IMG/VR virus record: IMGVR_UViG_3300009183_000117
Span: 1 to 53,763 of that record
From: a virus
Direction: 5' to 3' (one strand)
DNA length: 53,763 nt
Shown: piece by piece, positions 30,666 to 38,516 of the stretch
How positions within the stretch are numbered: position 1 is the first letter of the stretch
Layout of the letters: each line of letters begins with the position of its first letter
Program-made: the position numbers and the translations under genes
The notes under the pieces: generated by a model
What the model was told of the DNA's origin: nothing
Databases searched by the model: none
What the model saw: only the letters and a program-made list of their open reading frames with translations

Positions 30666-30870
30666 ACGCAACTCCTGGCATCTTCTTTTTACCTTCCCAA
30701 TGATCCCTTGTGACACAAAGGCCCTTGTGCTTGATGCCCAGTGGACTGTCTAGAACTGGTAATTGCACACGAACGCTTTCGCAAGCCTTTTGTGTGGGAA
30801 ATTGCACAGTCTCCTTGCCAAGGAAGTCTCCGCCCGGGCTGGTCATAAAAATAATAAGAATCCAGTTCAT
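30658..30870 (-). CDS. Small protein with possible N-terminal signal/anchor
   Basis: 70 residues from ATG 30870; GGGAGA lies 6 bp upstream. Starts MNWILIIFMTSPGGDF, a short hydrophobic start that may anchor or export it, then a soluble part with Cys at two positions (KACESVRVQL; GLCVTRDHW). Overlaps both neighbours by a few bases. Confidence 0.5.
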   Translation of the reverse strand: MNWILIIFMTSPGGDFLGKETVQFPTQKACESVRVQLPVLDSPLGIKHKGLCVTRDHWEGKKKMPGVAYD

Positions 30871-31142
30871 GCTGTCTCCCAATCTAGAGTTTTTACGCCA
30901 CACTCGGCCAGTCTGTCAATGCCCTCATGCGGGCAGTAGATTTCGCTGGCAATAAAACACGCTCTGAATTCTTTGCCATTTTCTGGTTTGGTCCACCAAC
31001 TCACTGTTTTACTTGACAGGCGTTGTGCAATCTTTCTGGGTGCGTCCAGTTCAAATATGCATTCAGCAGGGTGCAAGGCCAACACACCTCTCACGTGCTT
31101 CTCGTCAAAGTATGAGTGTGGATCTAGGTATATGGTTGCCAT
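30867..31142 (-). CDS. Small phage protein of unknown function
   Basis: 91 residues from ATG 31142; a GTG 9 bp upstream is also possible. Soluble with three Cys in the second half (RACFIASEIYCPHEGIDRLAECG). Starts YLDPHSYFDEKHVRGVLAL. The end overlaps the next start (ATGA). Confidence 0.55.
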   Translation of the reverse strand: MATIYLDPHSYFDEKHVRGVLALHPAECIFELDAPRKIAQRLSSKTVSWWTKPENGKEFRACFIASEIYCPHEGIDRLAECGVKTLDWETA

Positions 31143-31147
31143 GGTGT

Positions 31148-31396
31148 TCACCCGTATTGTGTAAAGCCAAAGGTTTCAAGATCTTCCCAGGTCAGCTCAC
31201 GGTTCAGTGCCAACACTGCATTGAACTTTTGTTCAGCTTCAGGACCTGTGTAGGAACATTCCCAGTCATCGCATCCGGATAGATGACAGCATGGATCGCC
31301 ATCGTCGTAGCTGATCAAGCTGAGCTGGATGTATCGATCGTCATTGAGAACGTGCAGGTCCTCGTAGAATCTAATGTAACAACTTTTTTCAATCAT
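31148..31396 (-). CDS. Small Cys-containing phage protein
   Basis: 82 residues. The middle GDPCCHLSGCDDWECSY has four Cys within 14 residues, suggesting a small metal site. The end ELTWEDLETFGF resembles ELTWEDLDRLEY in the MGLDMY-type protein at 30044, so the two may share a C-terminal element. It may bind a common partner. Confidence 0.55.
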   Translation of the reverse strand: MIEKSCYIRFYEDLHVLNDDRYIQLSLISYDDGDPCCHLSGCDDWECSYTGPEAEQKFNAVLALNRELTWEDLETFGFTQYG

Positions 31397-31405
31397 TTTA
31401 CTGCC

Positions 31406-31543
31406 TTAAACGTGCAATGGGTTACGACGGCGCAGATGTGCAAGTGCCAATTCCCGGCTGTCAAAGCGACCCGAGATGGGTGTCTGGTGTGCGCCACGCA
31501 CAATGTACCAACCACCTAGTACTGCATTATACACTACTTTCAT
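31406..31543 (-). CDS. 45-residue protein, unknown function
   Basis: Short gene: ATG 31543 overlaps the upstream stop (TAATG) and GGAGG lies 6-7 bp upstream. The sequence GGWYIVRGAHQTPISGRF and ELALAHLRRRNP forms a plausible beta-hairpin plus helix. Packing and SD support translation. Confidence 0.55.
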   Translation of the reverse strand: MKVVYNAVLGGWYIVRGAHQTPISGRFDSRELALAHLRRRNPLHV

Positions 31544-31824
31544 TATGCGGCCTCCAACATGTTGGCTGGCACTTTCCACAGGCCTTGCTGAGTTGCCACT
31601 GTGACGTACTTGATAGCAACCTTGCTCACGGTACCCTGCATTGTGACACCACGTTTCACAGAGTGGAACTTGACCATGTCACCTTTGGTGAATTCACGGA
31701 TCTTGGTTGCACGAAGCTGGGCACGAGCATAGTTCACAGCATCGCTGATGCTGGTCAGTTGTTCGTTGGTAAAGTTGCTGAACATGATAGAAGTGTTAAC
31801 TTCCTGAATGGTTGCGTATGACAT
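31543..31824 (-). CDS. Small phage protein with KOW/SH3-like strand pattern
   Basis: 93 residues from ATG 31824, with AGGAG 6 bp upstream. Helical first half (NEQLTSISDAVNYARAQLRA), then FTKGDMVKFHSVKRG and MQGTVSKVAIKYVTVAT, a strand-turn pattern as in small SH3/KOW domains that bind RNA or protein. It has its own promoter upstream. Confidence 0.6.
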   Translation of the reverse strand: MSYATIQEVNTSIMFSNFTNEQLTSISDAVNYARAQLRATKIREFTKGDMVKFHSVKRGVTMQGTVSKVAIKYVTVATQQGLWKVPANMLEAA

Positions 31825-31855
31825 CTCTGGCTCCTTTTTGTTTAACAATACATGT

Positions 31856-31884
31856 ATTATGCATTAAATGGGTTTTTTGGTCAA
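31856..31884 (-). promoter_or_regulatory. Sigma70-type promoter
   Basis: Minus strand: TTGACC (31884-31879), 17-bp spacer, CATAAT (31861-31856); 5/6 matches each. Predicted start near 31849, 25 nt before ATG 31824. Confidence 0.65.
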
Positions 31885-31903
31885 CCGTTTTTGTGTGTTG
31901 CTT

Positions 31904-32185
31904 TTACGCAACATTTTGCTCCAAAAACTTGAACACACGGCGTTGTATTTTTACAACAACAGAATTGCTGTTATTTTGAGCTCTAAAATACTCAATTTTT
32001 GCTTGCAGTAGCTCGTGAGTGGTATCTTGCAAAGACAACTCTGCATAATACATGGCTTTGTTTGAAGCACAGCCCTCAAAATTGTCCGCAACAATGTGTA
32101 TGGCTACGGGCGTGTTTGCGTAAGGTGTTACTTTAACACTTACGTTTACAAAAAGGCAATTGCTTGCTTTAGTATTAAATTGCAC
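31904..32185 (-). CDS. Small phage protein with GTG start
   Basis: 93 residues from GTG 32185, chosen because AAGGAG stands 7 bp upstream and the promoter lies just before it; a longer frame to 32326 would run through the promoter. Begins VQFNTKASNCLFVNVSV, mixed alpha/beta, basic end (VVVKIQRRVFKFLE). A 6-bp hairpin TGTTGC/GCAACA (31896-31913) overlaps the stop. Confidence 0.55.
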   Translation of the reverse strand: MQFNTKASNCLFVNVSVKVTPYANTPVAIHIVADNFEGCASNKAMYYAELSLQDTTHELLQAKIEYFRAQNNSNSVVVKIQRRVFKFLEQNVA

Positions 32186-32215
32186 GTTGAGCTCCTTTTT
32201 TGCTATTGAGCCTAA

Positions 32216-32244
32216 ATTATAGCAAAACGGGCAGATGCTGTCAA
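32216..32244 (-). promoter_or_regulatory. Perfect consensus sigma70 promoter
   Basis: Minus strand: TTGACA (32244-32239), exactly 17 bp, TATAAT (32221-32216): 12 of 12 bases match. Predicted start near 32209, 24 nt before the GTG at 32185. Such a strong promoter is typical of early phage genes read by unmodified host RNA polymerase. Confidence 0.85.
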
Positions 32245-32280
32245 CCCAAAACCCTGGGCTGTGCAGGGTCTTTATGGCAG

Positions 32281-32703
32281 TTAGAAATCCAACACAATTC
32301 GGCCGTTGATGATGTTCAGAGCACACTGCAACCGGTCCCGTTTGCCCCAGTGCATGCGACCCAGTTGGTAAACTTCGGTCCTGAAGTTTTTACGTACCTT
32401 GGTCTTGTTGCTGACCACAACCACCTGTCCCCATCTGGCGTCCTGGAATGTGTAGCGACCATCAGGAGTGAGATAACTCCACTTGTTGTGCATCTCTGTG
32501 TCGCCACCCACTGGATCAAACTTGATGGTTTCTGCAAGGGTGCGGTTGCTCTTGGCTTCCTCGGTTTTCTGGGCTCGATCAATGTGGCCGCCCAGACTCA
32601 CCAGGTCCCGGCCACTCAGGCCCATCATCTGGCTCCAGGCAATCAACTGTTCCAGCTGATCGTGCTTGTCTTTGTCAAATCTTTTTAGTCTAGTCAGGTC
32701 CAT
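32281..32703 (-). CDS. Phage protein of unknown function
   Basis: 140 residues from ATG 32703; an in-frame start 69 bp upstream lies inside the HNH gene. Helical first half (DLTRLKRFDKDKHDQLEQL), beta second half (YTFQDARWGQVVVVSNKTKV) with a basic end. An extended AGAGGTG lies upstream. Confidence 0.55.
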   Translation of the reverse strand: MDLTRLKRFDKDKHDQLEQLIAWSQMMGLSGRDLVSLGGHIDRAQKTEEAKSNRTLAETIKFDPVGGDTEMHNKWSYLTPDGRYTFQDARWGQVVVVSNKTKVRKNFRTEVYQLGRMHWGKRDRLQCALNIINGRIVLDF

Positions 32704-32704
32704 A

Positions 32705-33127
32705 CTACACCTCTTGAAATAATTCCGAAAACATTTTGTTCTGGTATGTGTAGCGATTTCGATAATCGCCAAACAGTTTGGTTTTTTGTTTGTGGCACGT
32801 GGCGCATATTGCTCTTAGATTGTCTTGATCATTGTTGTCACGATCGCCATCCCAGTGATCAATTTCTAGCAAGGATCTATCAATGTCCGGTGCCGCACAT
32901 GAAAATCCAAGATCCAATGCACCATCTCGATTTTCACATCCACCGCGAAGGCACTTGAATATGAGAACTGCTTCCTTGCCCACAGTCCTGTGATGATTAC
33001 AAAAAGTTTTCCAATCATACCCTGTGGTACCGTTGAGTTTTTTGTATCTGTGATGATAGCTGACCTGTTGGTTGCAGTCAGGTAACGCACACTGGGGTGC
33101 ATATAGTTTATAGGCGGCTGTTTTCAT
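32705..33127 (-). CDS. HNH endonuclease-like protein
   Basis: 140 residues. N-terminal CALPDCNQQVSYHHRY and CNHHRT, CLRGGCENR give paired Cys zinc sites. The HNH core is LEIDHWDGDRDNNDQDNLRAICATCHKQKTK, with DH, NN and CxxCH in order (positions about 87-117). Such proteins occur as free-standing homing enzymes or phage nicking enzymes. It begins in an ATGA overlap with its neighbour. Confidence 0.8.
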   Translation of the reverse strand: MKTAAYKLYAPQCALPDCNQQVSYHHRYKKLNGTTGYDWKTFCNHHRTVGKEAVLIFKCLRGGCENRDGALDLGFSCAAPDIDRSLLEIDHWDGDRDNNDQDNLRAICATCHKQKTKLFGDYRNRYTYQNKMFSELFQEV

Positions 33128-33642
33128 TGTGGTTCCCTGTATTCTTTAATCATTTTGCATAAAGTTTTGTAGTCTTTGACTTTGTAATCCCACCAGTCTG
33201 GCAGGTACGAGTCGCTTCTTCCTTTTCCAACACGCGGTGATCCGTCAGCGTTGAAGGTGAACTTGATACAATGTGCCTTTTGCGCATCAGCCAACGGAAT
33301 CCAAAAATACCATTGTTTGTCAGTTATTGTTTCTGTGACTGTAACTGAAAGTGGTCCTTTAGAACTTGTTGGCGAAAGGCTAGCTCTAATGCCTGTGTGT
33401 TTAGGTTCGGGCCAGGTTTTAACATGCTTGCACTGAACACCGTTTACAAAATCCTTACCAGGAGTGTTTCTTTTACACAAAGCAATACCTGAAGTCTTTG
33501 ACTTTGCTTGTTCTGCTACCTCACCAATATGCAATAGCTTCATGTCGTCAAGCAACCGCAATAACTTGCCTACACTCATGCGCTTCTTCAGCATCTCTCG
33601 GCCAAATATCGCTATTGTGTGATCATTAATTAAAGGCTTCAT
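33124..33642 (-). CDS. Phage protein of unknown function
   Basis: 172 residues from ATG 33642 (GGAG 7 bp upstream); the upstream start at 33711 falls inside the neighbour. Basic, with Trp-rich end (QWYFWIPL; YLPDWWDYKVKDYKTL). The centre SLSPTSSKGPLSVTVTETI is a beta region. It neighbours the HNH gene and an HNH-like protein, so it may be part of a nuclease group, but no motif confirms this. Confidence 0.55.
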   Translation of the reverse strand: MKPLINDHTIAIFGREMLKKRMSVGKLLRLLDDMKLLHIGEVAEQAKSKTSGIALCKRNTPGKDFVNGVQCKHVKTWPEPKHTGIRASLSPTSSKGPLSVTVTETITDKQWYFWIPLADAQKAHCIKFTFNADGSPRVGKGRSDSYLPDWWDYKVKDYKTLCKMIKEYREPQ

Positions 33643-33643
33643 T

Positions 33644-34195
33644 TCAAACTCCAAAATGTTTGTAGTGTTTATCCAGTGTCCAACCATGCATGTTTGCAAT
33701 GGTTGGACCATTGTATACGGAAAAAGTATTTCCTGTCAAGACATTATAACGATCAAAGAAATGCCAGTAGCTGGGACTTGTGCTCGCATGTCCTGCCCGG
33801 CGCAGTACGTCATCGTTTGCCTTGCTGATCAAACAAGTTGGAGCATTGAGAGCTTGATCGACTGTCAACGCACCAGCCAACATCATATCGCGAATTTTGC
33901 TCGCAGGAATGATATGTTCGAATATACAGTCACGTGAGTTTACTCCCACTTGAATGTAATGCGATCCTATGCCGCCGCCAATGGTATAACCATGGTAACG
34001 ACGGATCCAATGGTCAATGCTGTCTCGCAGGAGACGCAAGTGTTGCAACCCACCACCGGCCTTGTACATTGTGACCAGGCGATCAAGCTCAGTCACTGTG
34101 AGTGCCAGCGTTTCAGCATAAGCAGATTCATTGCGAGTGACTCGCCCGTAATCAGCTTCGCTAAAATTCTCAACCAATGTTTTTAAGTGTTGCAT
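33644..34195 (-). CDS. Possible HNH-like fold protein
   Basis: 183 residues from ATG 34195. The segment CIFEHIIPASKIRDMML followed by NAPTCLISKANDDVLRRAGH has the EHIIP...N...S pattern of degenerate HNH domains in phages. No second Cys pair is seen. An extended -10 (TGTTATACT, 34210-34202) would place transcription start at this ATG. Confidence 0.5.
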   Translation of the reverse strand: MQHLKTLVENFSEADYGRVTRNESAYAETLALTVTELDRLVTMYKAGGGLQHLRLLRDSIDHWIRRYHGYTIGGGIGSHYIQVGVNSRDCIFEHIIPASKIRDMMLAGALTVDQALNAPTCLISKANDDVLRRAGHASTSPSYWHFFDRYNVLTGNTFSVYNGPTIANMHGWTLDKHYKHFGV

Positions 34196-34247
34196 GACCT
34201 TAGTATAACACAAAACCTGTCAAGTGGATGTTGTGTTTACGCAACAC

Positions 34248-34643
34248 TTACTCGATTACTTGTGTGCGTCTACTGACTCTGTCGCTGTAGAGCTGGGTGC
34301 CACGTTCACGTATTAAGTCAGCCGCCGACTGTGGATCATTGGTAAACATGTCCCACATGTCTTGCTCTGTGATGCCCGGTGTGGTCTGGATAGTGTAGAC
34401 TTCGTAGTGACGTTGGCTGTTGGCACGTGCTCGCAGTAGAACATGCTGGACCATTTGATTCAGCATGCTGGCACTTTGATTGCCAGGGTCACGAGCATCT
34501 GGATCACTGAGTATTTGCCACATGCGTTTCTTTTCACCAGCCTCAACCAGCTTTTCTAGGTTGGTGACGTCAATGCAAGATTCCAGGCCAGTCATGTCCC
34601 AGCTGAGTAAGAATGCGTTATGCTTTGATTTGCGCTTTACCAT
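34248..34643 (-). CDS. Phage protein of unknown function
   Basis: 131 residues from ATG 34643 (MVKRKSKHNAFLLSWD); a GTG 18 bp upstream is possible. Helical and polar (LEKLVEAGEKKRMWQILSD; QDMWDMFTNDPQSAADLIRE). It overlaps the 58-residue gene upstream by 26 bp. Confidence 0.55.
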   Translation of the reverse strand: MVKRKSKHNAFLLSWDMTGLESCIDVTNLEKLVEAGEKKRMWQILSDPDARDPGNQSASMLNQMVQHVLLRARANSQRHYEVYTIQTTPGITEQDMWDMFTNDPQSAADLIRERGTQLYSDRVSRRTQVIE

Positions 34644-34794
34644 GTTGATGCCTGTATTCACGTTTGAGCCAGTACTTGTAACGATTCCAGTATTCTTGTA
34701 ACGAGTACGGTAACTGTCCGTAGTCTTCGTACTCGCGGCAATTCTCTCTCCAGACGTCGTTAAGCCATTTGCGGAAAAGAGTGTGCTTTGACAT
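34618..34794 (-). CDS. 58-residue basic, aromatic-rich protein
   Basis: ATG 34794 has AGGAGA 5 bp upstream, part of the preceding gene's stop TAG. Sequence MSKHTLFRKWLNDVWREN, then YSLQEYWNRYKYWLKREY and a basic end: an amphipathic helical peptide rich in Trp, Tyr and Arg. Just below common ORF length cut-offs but well supported by SD and spacing. Confidence 0.6.
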   Translation of the reverse strand: MSKHTLFRKWLNDVWRENCREYEDYGQLPYSLQEYWNRYKYWLKREYRHQHGKAQIKA

Positions 34795-34802
34795 AGTGTC
34801 TC

Positions 34803-35294
34803 CTAGACAATAGCACGGGTCAGCATGTCAAATGCTTTTTGCTGTGCTTCAAGTTCTTCAGGCGAGAGTGGAACTGCCTTCAGTCCATGCTTGGGTGCAT
34901 AGCCTTCTTCGGGCAGTTGTTCGGTCAAAGTAAGCAACAGTCGATATTGTTCCCATGCTGCCTTGACAGCAACAGAATCAGCACCTGACGCCGCAGTTGG
35001 AAACAGGTCCATCCACAAGTAATCACGTGGAACACTCACGCCTGCACCAATGTTGTTGCTACGTGGTTCCAGGATGCGACCGGTATTGAACAATTCAAGT
35101 CCCACACGTTCACATTCGGCTTGATCCAGTCCCTGTAGGTAACCCGGACGGTGTAGGTACTCTGCAATCACTTCCTGAACATGTTCTTCTTTAGGCATGT
35201 GAGTACGTGCAATGATGACCAATACGTCATCAAGTGCAACTTCTCCACGCACAATGCTACCAAGGCAACGGCCAAAACTAAATCCGATTTTCAT
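34803..35294 (-). CDS. Conserved-looking phage protein, unknown function
   Basis: 163 residues. Starts KIGFSFGRCLGSIVRGEV, with a middle ARTHMPKEEHVQEVIAEYL and GAGVSVPRDYLWMDLFP. Mostly helical, soluble. It is first in its unit, 20 nt after the predicted start of a consensus promoter. The position suggests an early protein. Confidence 0.6.
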   Translation of the reverse strand: MKIGFSFGRCLGSIVRGEVALDDVLVIIARTHMPKEEHVQEVIAEYLHRPGYLQGLDQAECERVGLELFNTGRILEPRSNNIGAGVSVPRDYLWMDLFPTAASGADSVAVKAAWEQYRLLLTLTEQLPEEGYAPKHGLKAVPLSPEELEAQQKAFDMLTRAIV

Positions 35295-35320
35295 AATAGA
35301 TCCTTGAGTGTAATAGTTAA

Positions 35321-35349
35321 ATTATACAGTTAATGCAATTACATGTCAA
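35321..35349 (-). promoter_or_regulatory. Perfect consensus sigma70 promoter
   Basis: Minus strand: TTGACA (35349-35344), 17 bp, TATAAT (35326-35321); 12 of 12 bases match. The -35 lies in the last codons of the upstream gene. Predicted start near 35314, 20 nt before ATG 35294. Confidence 0.85.
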
Positions 35350-35731
35350 GACTATTTAGGTAAGATTCCAAATTTCCTGCATGCAGTTCCAGCATGATTG
35401 CATCCTGCTCACCAATCAACTTGATGGCATTGCGACTGACTAAGCAATAGGGAGCAGTCATGAGATGATCCAGTTGTAACAACACCAGGTTGGTCATGCG
35501 TCGGGTGACCTTGATGTTGTAGGCAGTGAGTTTGCAGTGTTTGATTACCCAGGCATAGCCGCCATTGGTCAGTCGCAGACTGTTGGGATTTGTGATGTTG
35601 TGCCAGAGAGAATGCCGGAATGATTCTTCTGAGTGTTCAGTGCCCTTGAAGGTAACAGGAGGTGGCGCAATGCTGGTAAAACGTTTTTGCCACTCCAGTT
35701 GGAGACTAGACTTTGGGGTAGATTTGGTCAC
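35339..35731 (-). CDS. Phage protein of unknown function
   Basis: 130 residues, basic first half (STPKSSLQLEWQKRF; AWVIKHCKLTAYNIKVTRR), then a compact LLQLDHLMTAPYCLVSR and acidic end. No motif recognised. It overlaps the gene upstream by 26 bp. Confidence 0.55.
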   Translation of the reverse strand: MTKSTPKSSLQLEWQKRFTSIAPPPVTFKGTEHSEESFRHSLWHNITNPNSLRLTNGGYAWVIKHCKLTAYNIKVTRRMTNLVLLQLDHLMTAPYCLVSRNAIKLIGEQDAIMLELHAGNLESYLNSLDM

Positions 35732-35999
35732 CTTGTTTAAGGATCACTACTGTGAACTTGTCTGTTTTGAACAAGGTATTGAGTTTCTTGGCAAGGTTGA
35801 TTGCATGGCCGGGATTACTGAAGCTTACCTTCTTGTACTTTGGCCCAGGATAGCTGACCAAAATATTATGTGACTTGAGATTGATAGGTTTACTGTCGTA
35901 AAACACCGCCCAGATACCTTCGCTACTTAGAACCTGATCACTCTTGTAGTTGGATTTGTTTACATGCTCTAAGAGCACTGTTGGCTTTGGTCTTGACAT
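35706..35999 (-). CDS. Small phage protein of unknown function
   Basis: 97 residues, basic, alpha/beta (EGIWAVFYDSKPINLKSHNIL; AINLAKKLNTLFKTDKFTVVIL). It lies directly below a TATAAATA late-type motif (36029-36022), so it may be expressed late, unlike the consensus-promoter units around it. Confidence 0.55.
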   Translation of the reverse strand: MSRPKPTVLLEHVNKSNYKSDQVLSSEGIWAVFYDSKPINLKSHNILVSYPGPKYKKVSFSNPGHAINLAKKLNTLFKTDKFTVVILKQGDQIYPKV

Positions 36000-36021
36000 A
36001 TCATTGTTTTCCTGGTATGTT

Positions 36022-36029
36022 TATTTATA
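36022..36029 (-). promoter_or_regulatory. T4-type late promoter motif TATAAATA
   Basis: Exact TATAAATA on the minus strand 23 bp upstream of ATG 35999, inside a small inverted repeat GGTAT...ATACC (36014-36031). In T4 this octamer is recognised by the late sigma gp55. It is the only exact copy I noticed in the window. Confidence 0.55.
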
Positions 36030-36046
36030 CCTCAAATAGACGTATA

Positions 36047-36268
36047 TTACTTAAAACCTCCGCCATCCATACTTACTTGTACAGTGGCTTCGGGTTTGCT
36101 TTCAAGTGCTTGGCTGAGAATGGCCACGTGAGCTAGTAATGCATAGATATCGCTTTGTAGTGCTCTAGCACTGTCTGCAGGCAATACTAACTGTGTGGCA
36201 CGTGTTTGGCTCATGGTGGCCACACGCTCATTGAACGTGCGGATATGTAGGCCATAATTATTGTCCAT
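36047..36268 (-). CDS. Small helical phage protein
   Basis: 73 residues, one long helix (ADSARALQSDIYALLAHVAILSQAL) and a Gly-rich end. It overlaps the gene upstream by 11 bp. Function unknown. Confidence 0.55.
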   Translation of the reverse strand: MDNNYGLHIRTFNERVATMSQTRATQLVLPADSARALQSDIYALLAHVAILSQALESKPEATVQVSMDGGGFK

Positions 36269-36776
36269 TTACAATCCTCAGTTGTTCTGTCATGTGTTCT
36301 TTGGTGCAGAATGGTCCTTGGAATTCATAACGCTGTAGTGTGATTAGTTTTGGACAATAGGCCTTGGCCCAGTTGTTGGCAAATTTTACCAGGTAGTAGC
36401 CTGCACAGAAATAACTTTTGCTTTTGCTTGTTTTGGCATAGATAGGCAATCGTTTGGGCACATCATACAAAGGATTGTATGGTTGGTGACTGCATGGCCA
36501 ACCATACACATCAAACTCTGCTGGCTTTTCTTTTTTGACCTTGCCTGGCTTTACAAATTCAATGTTGTAGTGATTCTTCAACATCTTGACTGTGGGAAAC
36601 GTTTCACGCTTGTTGTTGTGAACATACACAAAGCCGCCTTCTTCCACTGCCAGGATAGTAGCAATTTTGCCGCCTTCATCTTCAACGATCCAGTACTTGT
36701 CCTTGACAACCGGAGTAGCACGTAGTTCAGTCATGACTTCCAGTATCCTCGCTGATGAATTGATAGTTGAGTTCAT
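36258..36776 (-). CDS. Conserved-looking phage protein, unknown function
   Basis: 172 residues from ATG 36776 (AAGGA 8 bp upstream). An alternative ATG at 36731 overlaps the upstream stop as ATGA but its SD is too close. Beta-rich start (YWIVEDEGGKIATILAVEEGGFVYV), then FDVYGWPCSHQPYNPLYDV and basic AKTSKSKSYFCAGYYLVKF. It may bind nucleic acid. Confidence 0.6.
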   Translation of the reverse strand: MNSTINSSARILEVMTELRATPVVKDKYWIVEDEGGKIATILAVEEGGFVYVHNNKRETFPTVKMLKNHYNIEFVKPGKVKKEKPAEFDVYGWPCSHQPYNPLYDVPKRLPIYAKTSKSKSYFCAGYYLVKFANNWAKAYCPKLITLQRYEFQGPFCTKEHMTEQLRIVNGQ

Positions 36777-37245
36777 TTTTAGTTTCCTTTTTTGTTTCGT
36801 ACTCTGCTGTTTGTCTAGCATACTCTGCCGCACGTTTGGCCTCGCATGGTTTGCATGTGGTCTTGATCCATCCACCGTGTGTTTGCTCGCCGGGATTACC
36901 GCATGTTTCGCAAGTGACAGCACTCATGCTTTCTGCCATGCTAACCATGCCGTCAATCACATCATCACCACCTGTGTAGTAGAAACGCAATGTGCCAAAC
37001 TTTTCCTTAACTTGGTCCAGAGTCACTTGAGGTACTTGTTTGTACTGCTTGTAACCTTTTTCAAAGTTCTTGTTGTTCCAGTCAATATGATGCTGGATAT
37101 TGCTCATGAGCAGATTCAAGATGTTGTACCAACCATCGCCGCATTCAAAGCCCCAGCACATGCAAGTTTCCTTCATGTCTTTGTTGCGATTAACCATCAT
37201 CTTAGGATACTTCTCGCACAGCTTTTGGTCTAGTTCTTGTCTCAT
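36727..37245 (-). CDS. Phage protein with Cys4 zinc-binding motif
   Basis: 172 residues. Middle block QVTLDQVKEKFGTLRFYYTGGDD, then CETCGNPGEQ and a second pair in TTCKPCEAKRA: a CxxC...CxxC zinc ribbon. The N-terminus has CMCWGFECGDGWYNIL. The end is acidic. A recurring phage family, I believe, but without a known role. Confidence 0.6.
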   Translation of the reverse strand: MRQELDQKLCEKYPKMMVNRNKDMKETCMCWGFECGDGWYNILNLLMSNIQHHIDWNNKNFEKGYKQYKQVPQVTLDQVKEKFGTLRFYYTGGDDVIDGMVSMAESMSAVTCETCGNPGEQTHGGWIKTTCKPCEAKRAAEYARQTAEYETKKETKNELNYQFISEDTGSHD

Positions 37246-37249
37246 ATTA

Positions 37250-37495
37250 TCACCAGTTAGAAACGTCAGTCACGTCAGTTTTAATTTCGGTGTTGTCACC
37301 ACCTAGGTTGAGTGTAAAACGCAAACTCATACTTGATCCAATGCCAGACTCATTGCTGATATGCAATTCAAAGTCATTGATATCTTGGAAGTGTTCAGCC
37401 ATCTCACTCATTTGTATGATCTGCTTGCGTGTGAGATGTATCACCGTGGGTGAGCTGTATGTGGTTTGCACAAACCCTTTGTCTTTTTTAGTCAT
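37250..37495 (-). CDS. Small phage protein of unknown function
   Basis: 81 residues from ATG 37495 (GGAGG 5-6 bp upstream). Polar start, then TYSSPTVIHLTRKQIIQM and MSLRFTLNLGGDNTEIK, a beta-hairpin end. Its start overlaps the gene before it. Confidence 0.55.
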   Translation of the reverse strand: MTKKDKGFVQTTYSSPTVIHLTRKQIIQMSEMAEHFQDINDFELHISNESGIGSSMSLRFTLNLGGDNTEIKTDVTDVSNW

Positions 37496-37727
37496 GTTCG
37501 CCTCCGTAGTATTTGATAATTTCACCCATGGCTCTGATCAGCACAGTGTTGTTTACCACATCCTCTGGATGCAACCAAACACCGTCGGGATTGCTGTCAG
37601 TCTTGGGATTCTTTTCCCAGTTCTTTAGTTCTGTCTTTAGATATCGGCGTTGCTCTTGCAATGATGCAAGCACAATGCCATCAGCCACTTCAAATGGTAT
37701 TTCAAGACCAGTTGCTTTTTTACTCAT
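37488..37727 (-). CDS. Small phage protein of unknown function
   Basis: 79 residues, helical (VLASLQEQRRYLKTELKNWEK; VNNTVLIRAMGEIIKYY). Overlaps both neighbours by a few bases. Confidence 0.55.
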   Translation of the reverse strand: MSKKATGLEIPFEVADGIVLASLQEQRRYLKTELKNWEKNPKTDSNPDGVWLHPEDVVNNTVLIRAMGEIIKYYGGEHD

Positions 37728-38296
37728 ACAGTATCCTTACAGTCGTCGGGCCATTCACTAGGAACCCATCCTAGCACATACATATCGTTTTCAATCTCTT
37801 CCGTTACAGTACCTTCTGGCACAAAACCTTTTGCTTCAAGAGTTGCACTGCCGTCATCTGCATCGTCATCACTTAGATGATTTCCTATACCAGAGCAGTA
37901 CCAGTCAATATAGTCGCCCTTGCCCTGCAGATCTGCAACGATTCCACCTGAACTGCGCCAGCTACACGACCAGTATTGATCCTTGAGGATAGGTATTACT
38001 TCGCGCTTCTGCCAACGCATGTTACACAATGCCGCATACAAATGCTGTGCATAAACATCACTGCGACATTTTTCAATCACCCATTTGGTAGTACGCAGAT
38101 CAAACTCTAGATTCTGTTGTTGCCATTCAGGATCAGCTTCAAGTTCGTTGGCACGAGTGTTCCAGTCGTCGTAGAACTTGATCATGCGTTTGACTTCTGG
38201 ATCATCTAGACTCTTGCCAGCTTCAAGAGTTCGTTGGATGTAGCCTTCTTTTTGGAAGGTGCCGCGGTCTGGGCTGGATGCTAGTTCAGTGTTCAC
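37724..38296 (-). CDS. Phage protein of unknown function with GTG start
   Basis: 190 residues; GTG 38296 is the only start near the expected overlap. Helical acidic first half (DDPEVKRMIKFYDDWNTRANEL), then a Cys/Trp-rich stretch (DQYWSCSWRSSGGIVADLQG; DWYCSGIGNHLS) and acidic loops. It is the largest unknown in this stretch. Confidence 0.55.
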   Translation of the reverse strand: MNTELASSPDRGTFQKEGYIQRTLEAGKSLDDPEVKRMIKFYDDWNTRANELEADPEWQQQNLEFDLRTTKWVIEKCRSDVYAQHLYAALCNMRWQKREVIPILKDQYWSCSWRSSGGIVADLQGKGDYIDWYCSGIGNHLSDDDADDGSATLEAKGFVPEGTVTEEIENDMYVLGWVPSEWPDDCKDTV

Positions 38297-38516
38297 TTAG
38301 TTTATCCCACATTAGTTCATAGTCTTTTACATTGGCCGCACATCTAATGTAACCTTGCGCGATTGCCCAGTCTAGCGTTGTGGCAACATTAGACGGAGCG
38401 CCGGGCATGACCACAATCTCAGCACGAGGATACACACATATACCATCAATGATGTTGAAGTCAGGCTCGCCTGCTTGTATAGTGCGAACAATGCTTTTAT
38501 GTACGGTGTAGGTCAT
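38286..38516 (-). CDS. Small phage protein of unknown function
   Basis: 76 residues from ATG 38516 (AAGGA 7 bp upstream). HKSIVRTIQAGEPDFNIIDG, then YPRAEIVVMPGAPSNVATTL: alpha/beta. Overlaps the neighbours by 4-11 bp. Confidence 0.55.
   Translation of the reverse strand: MTYTVHKSIVRTIQAGEPDFNIIDGICVYPRAEIVVMPGAPSNVATTLDWAIAQGYIRCAANVKDYELMWDKLSEH

Noticed and set aside
34202-34228. TTGACA near TATACT at 34.2 kb as a normal promoter
   Set aside because: The spacer is only about 10 bp, too short for sigma70; only the extended -10 is plausible.
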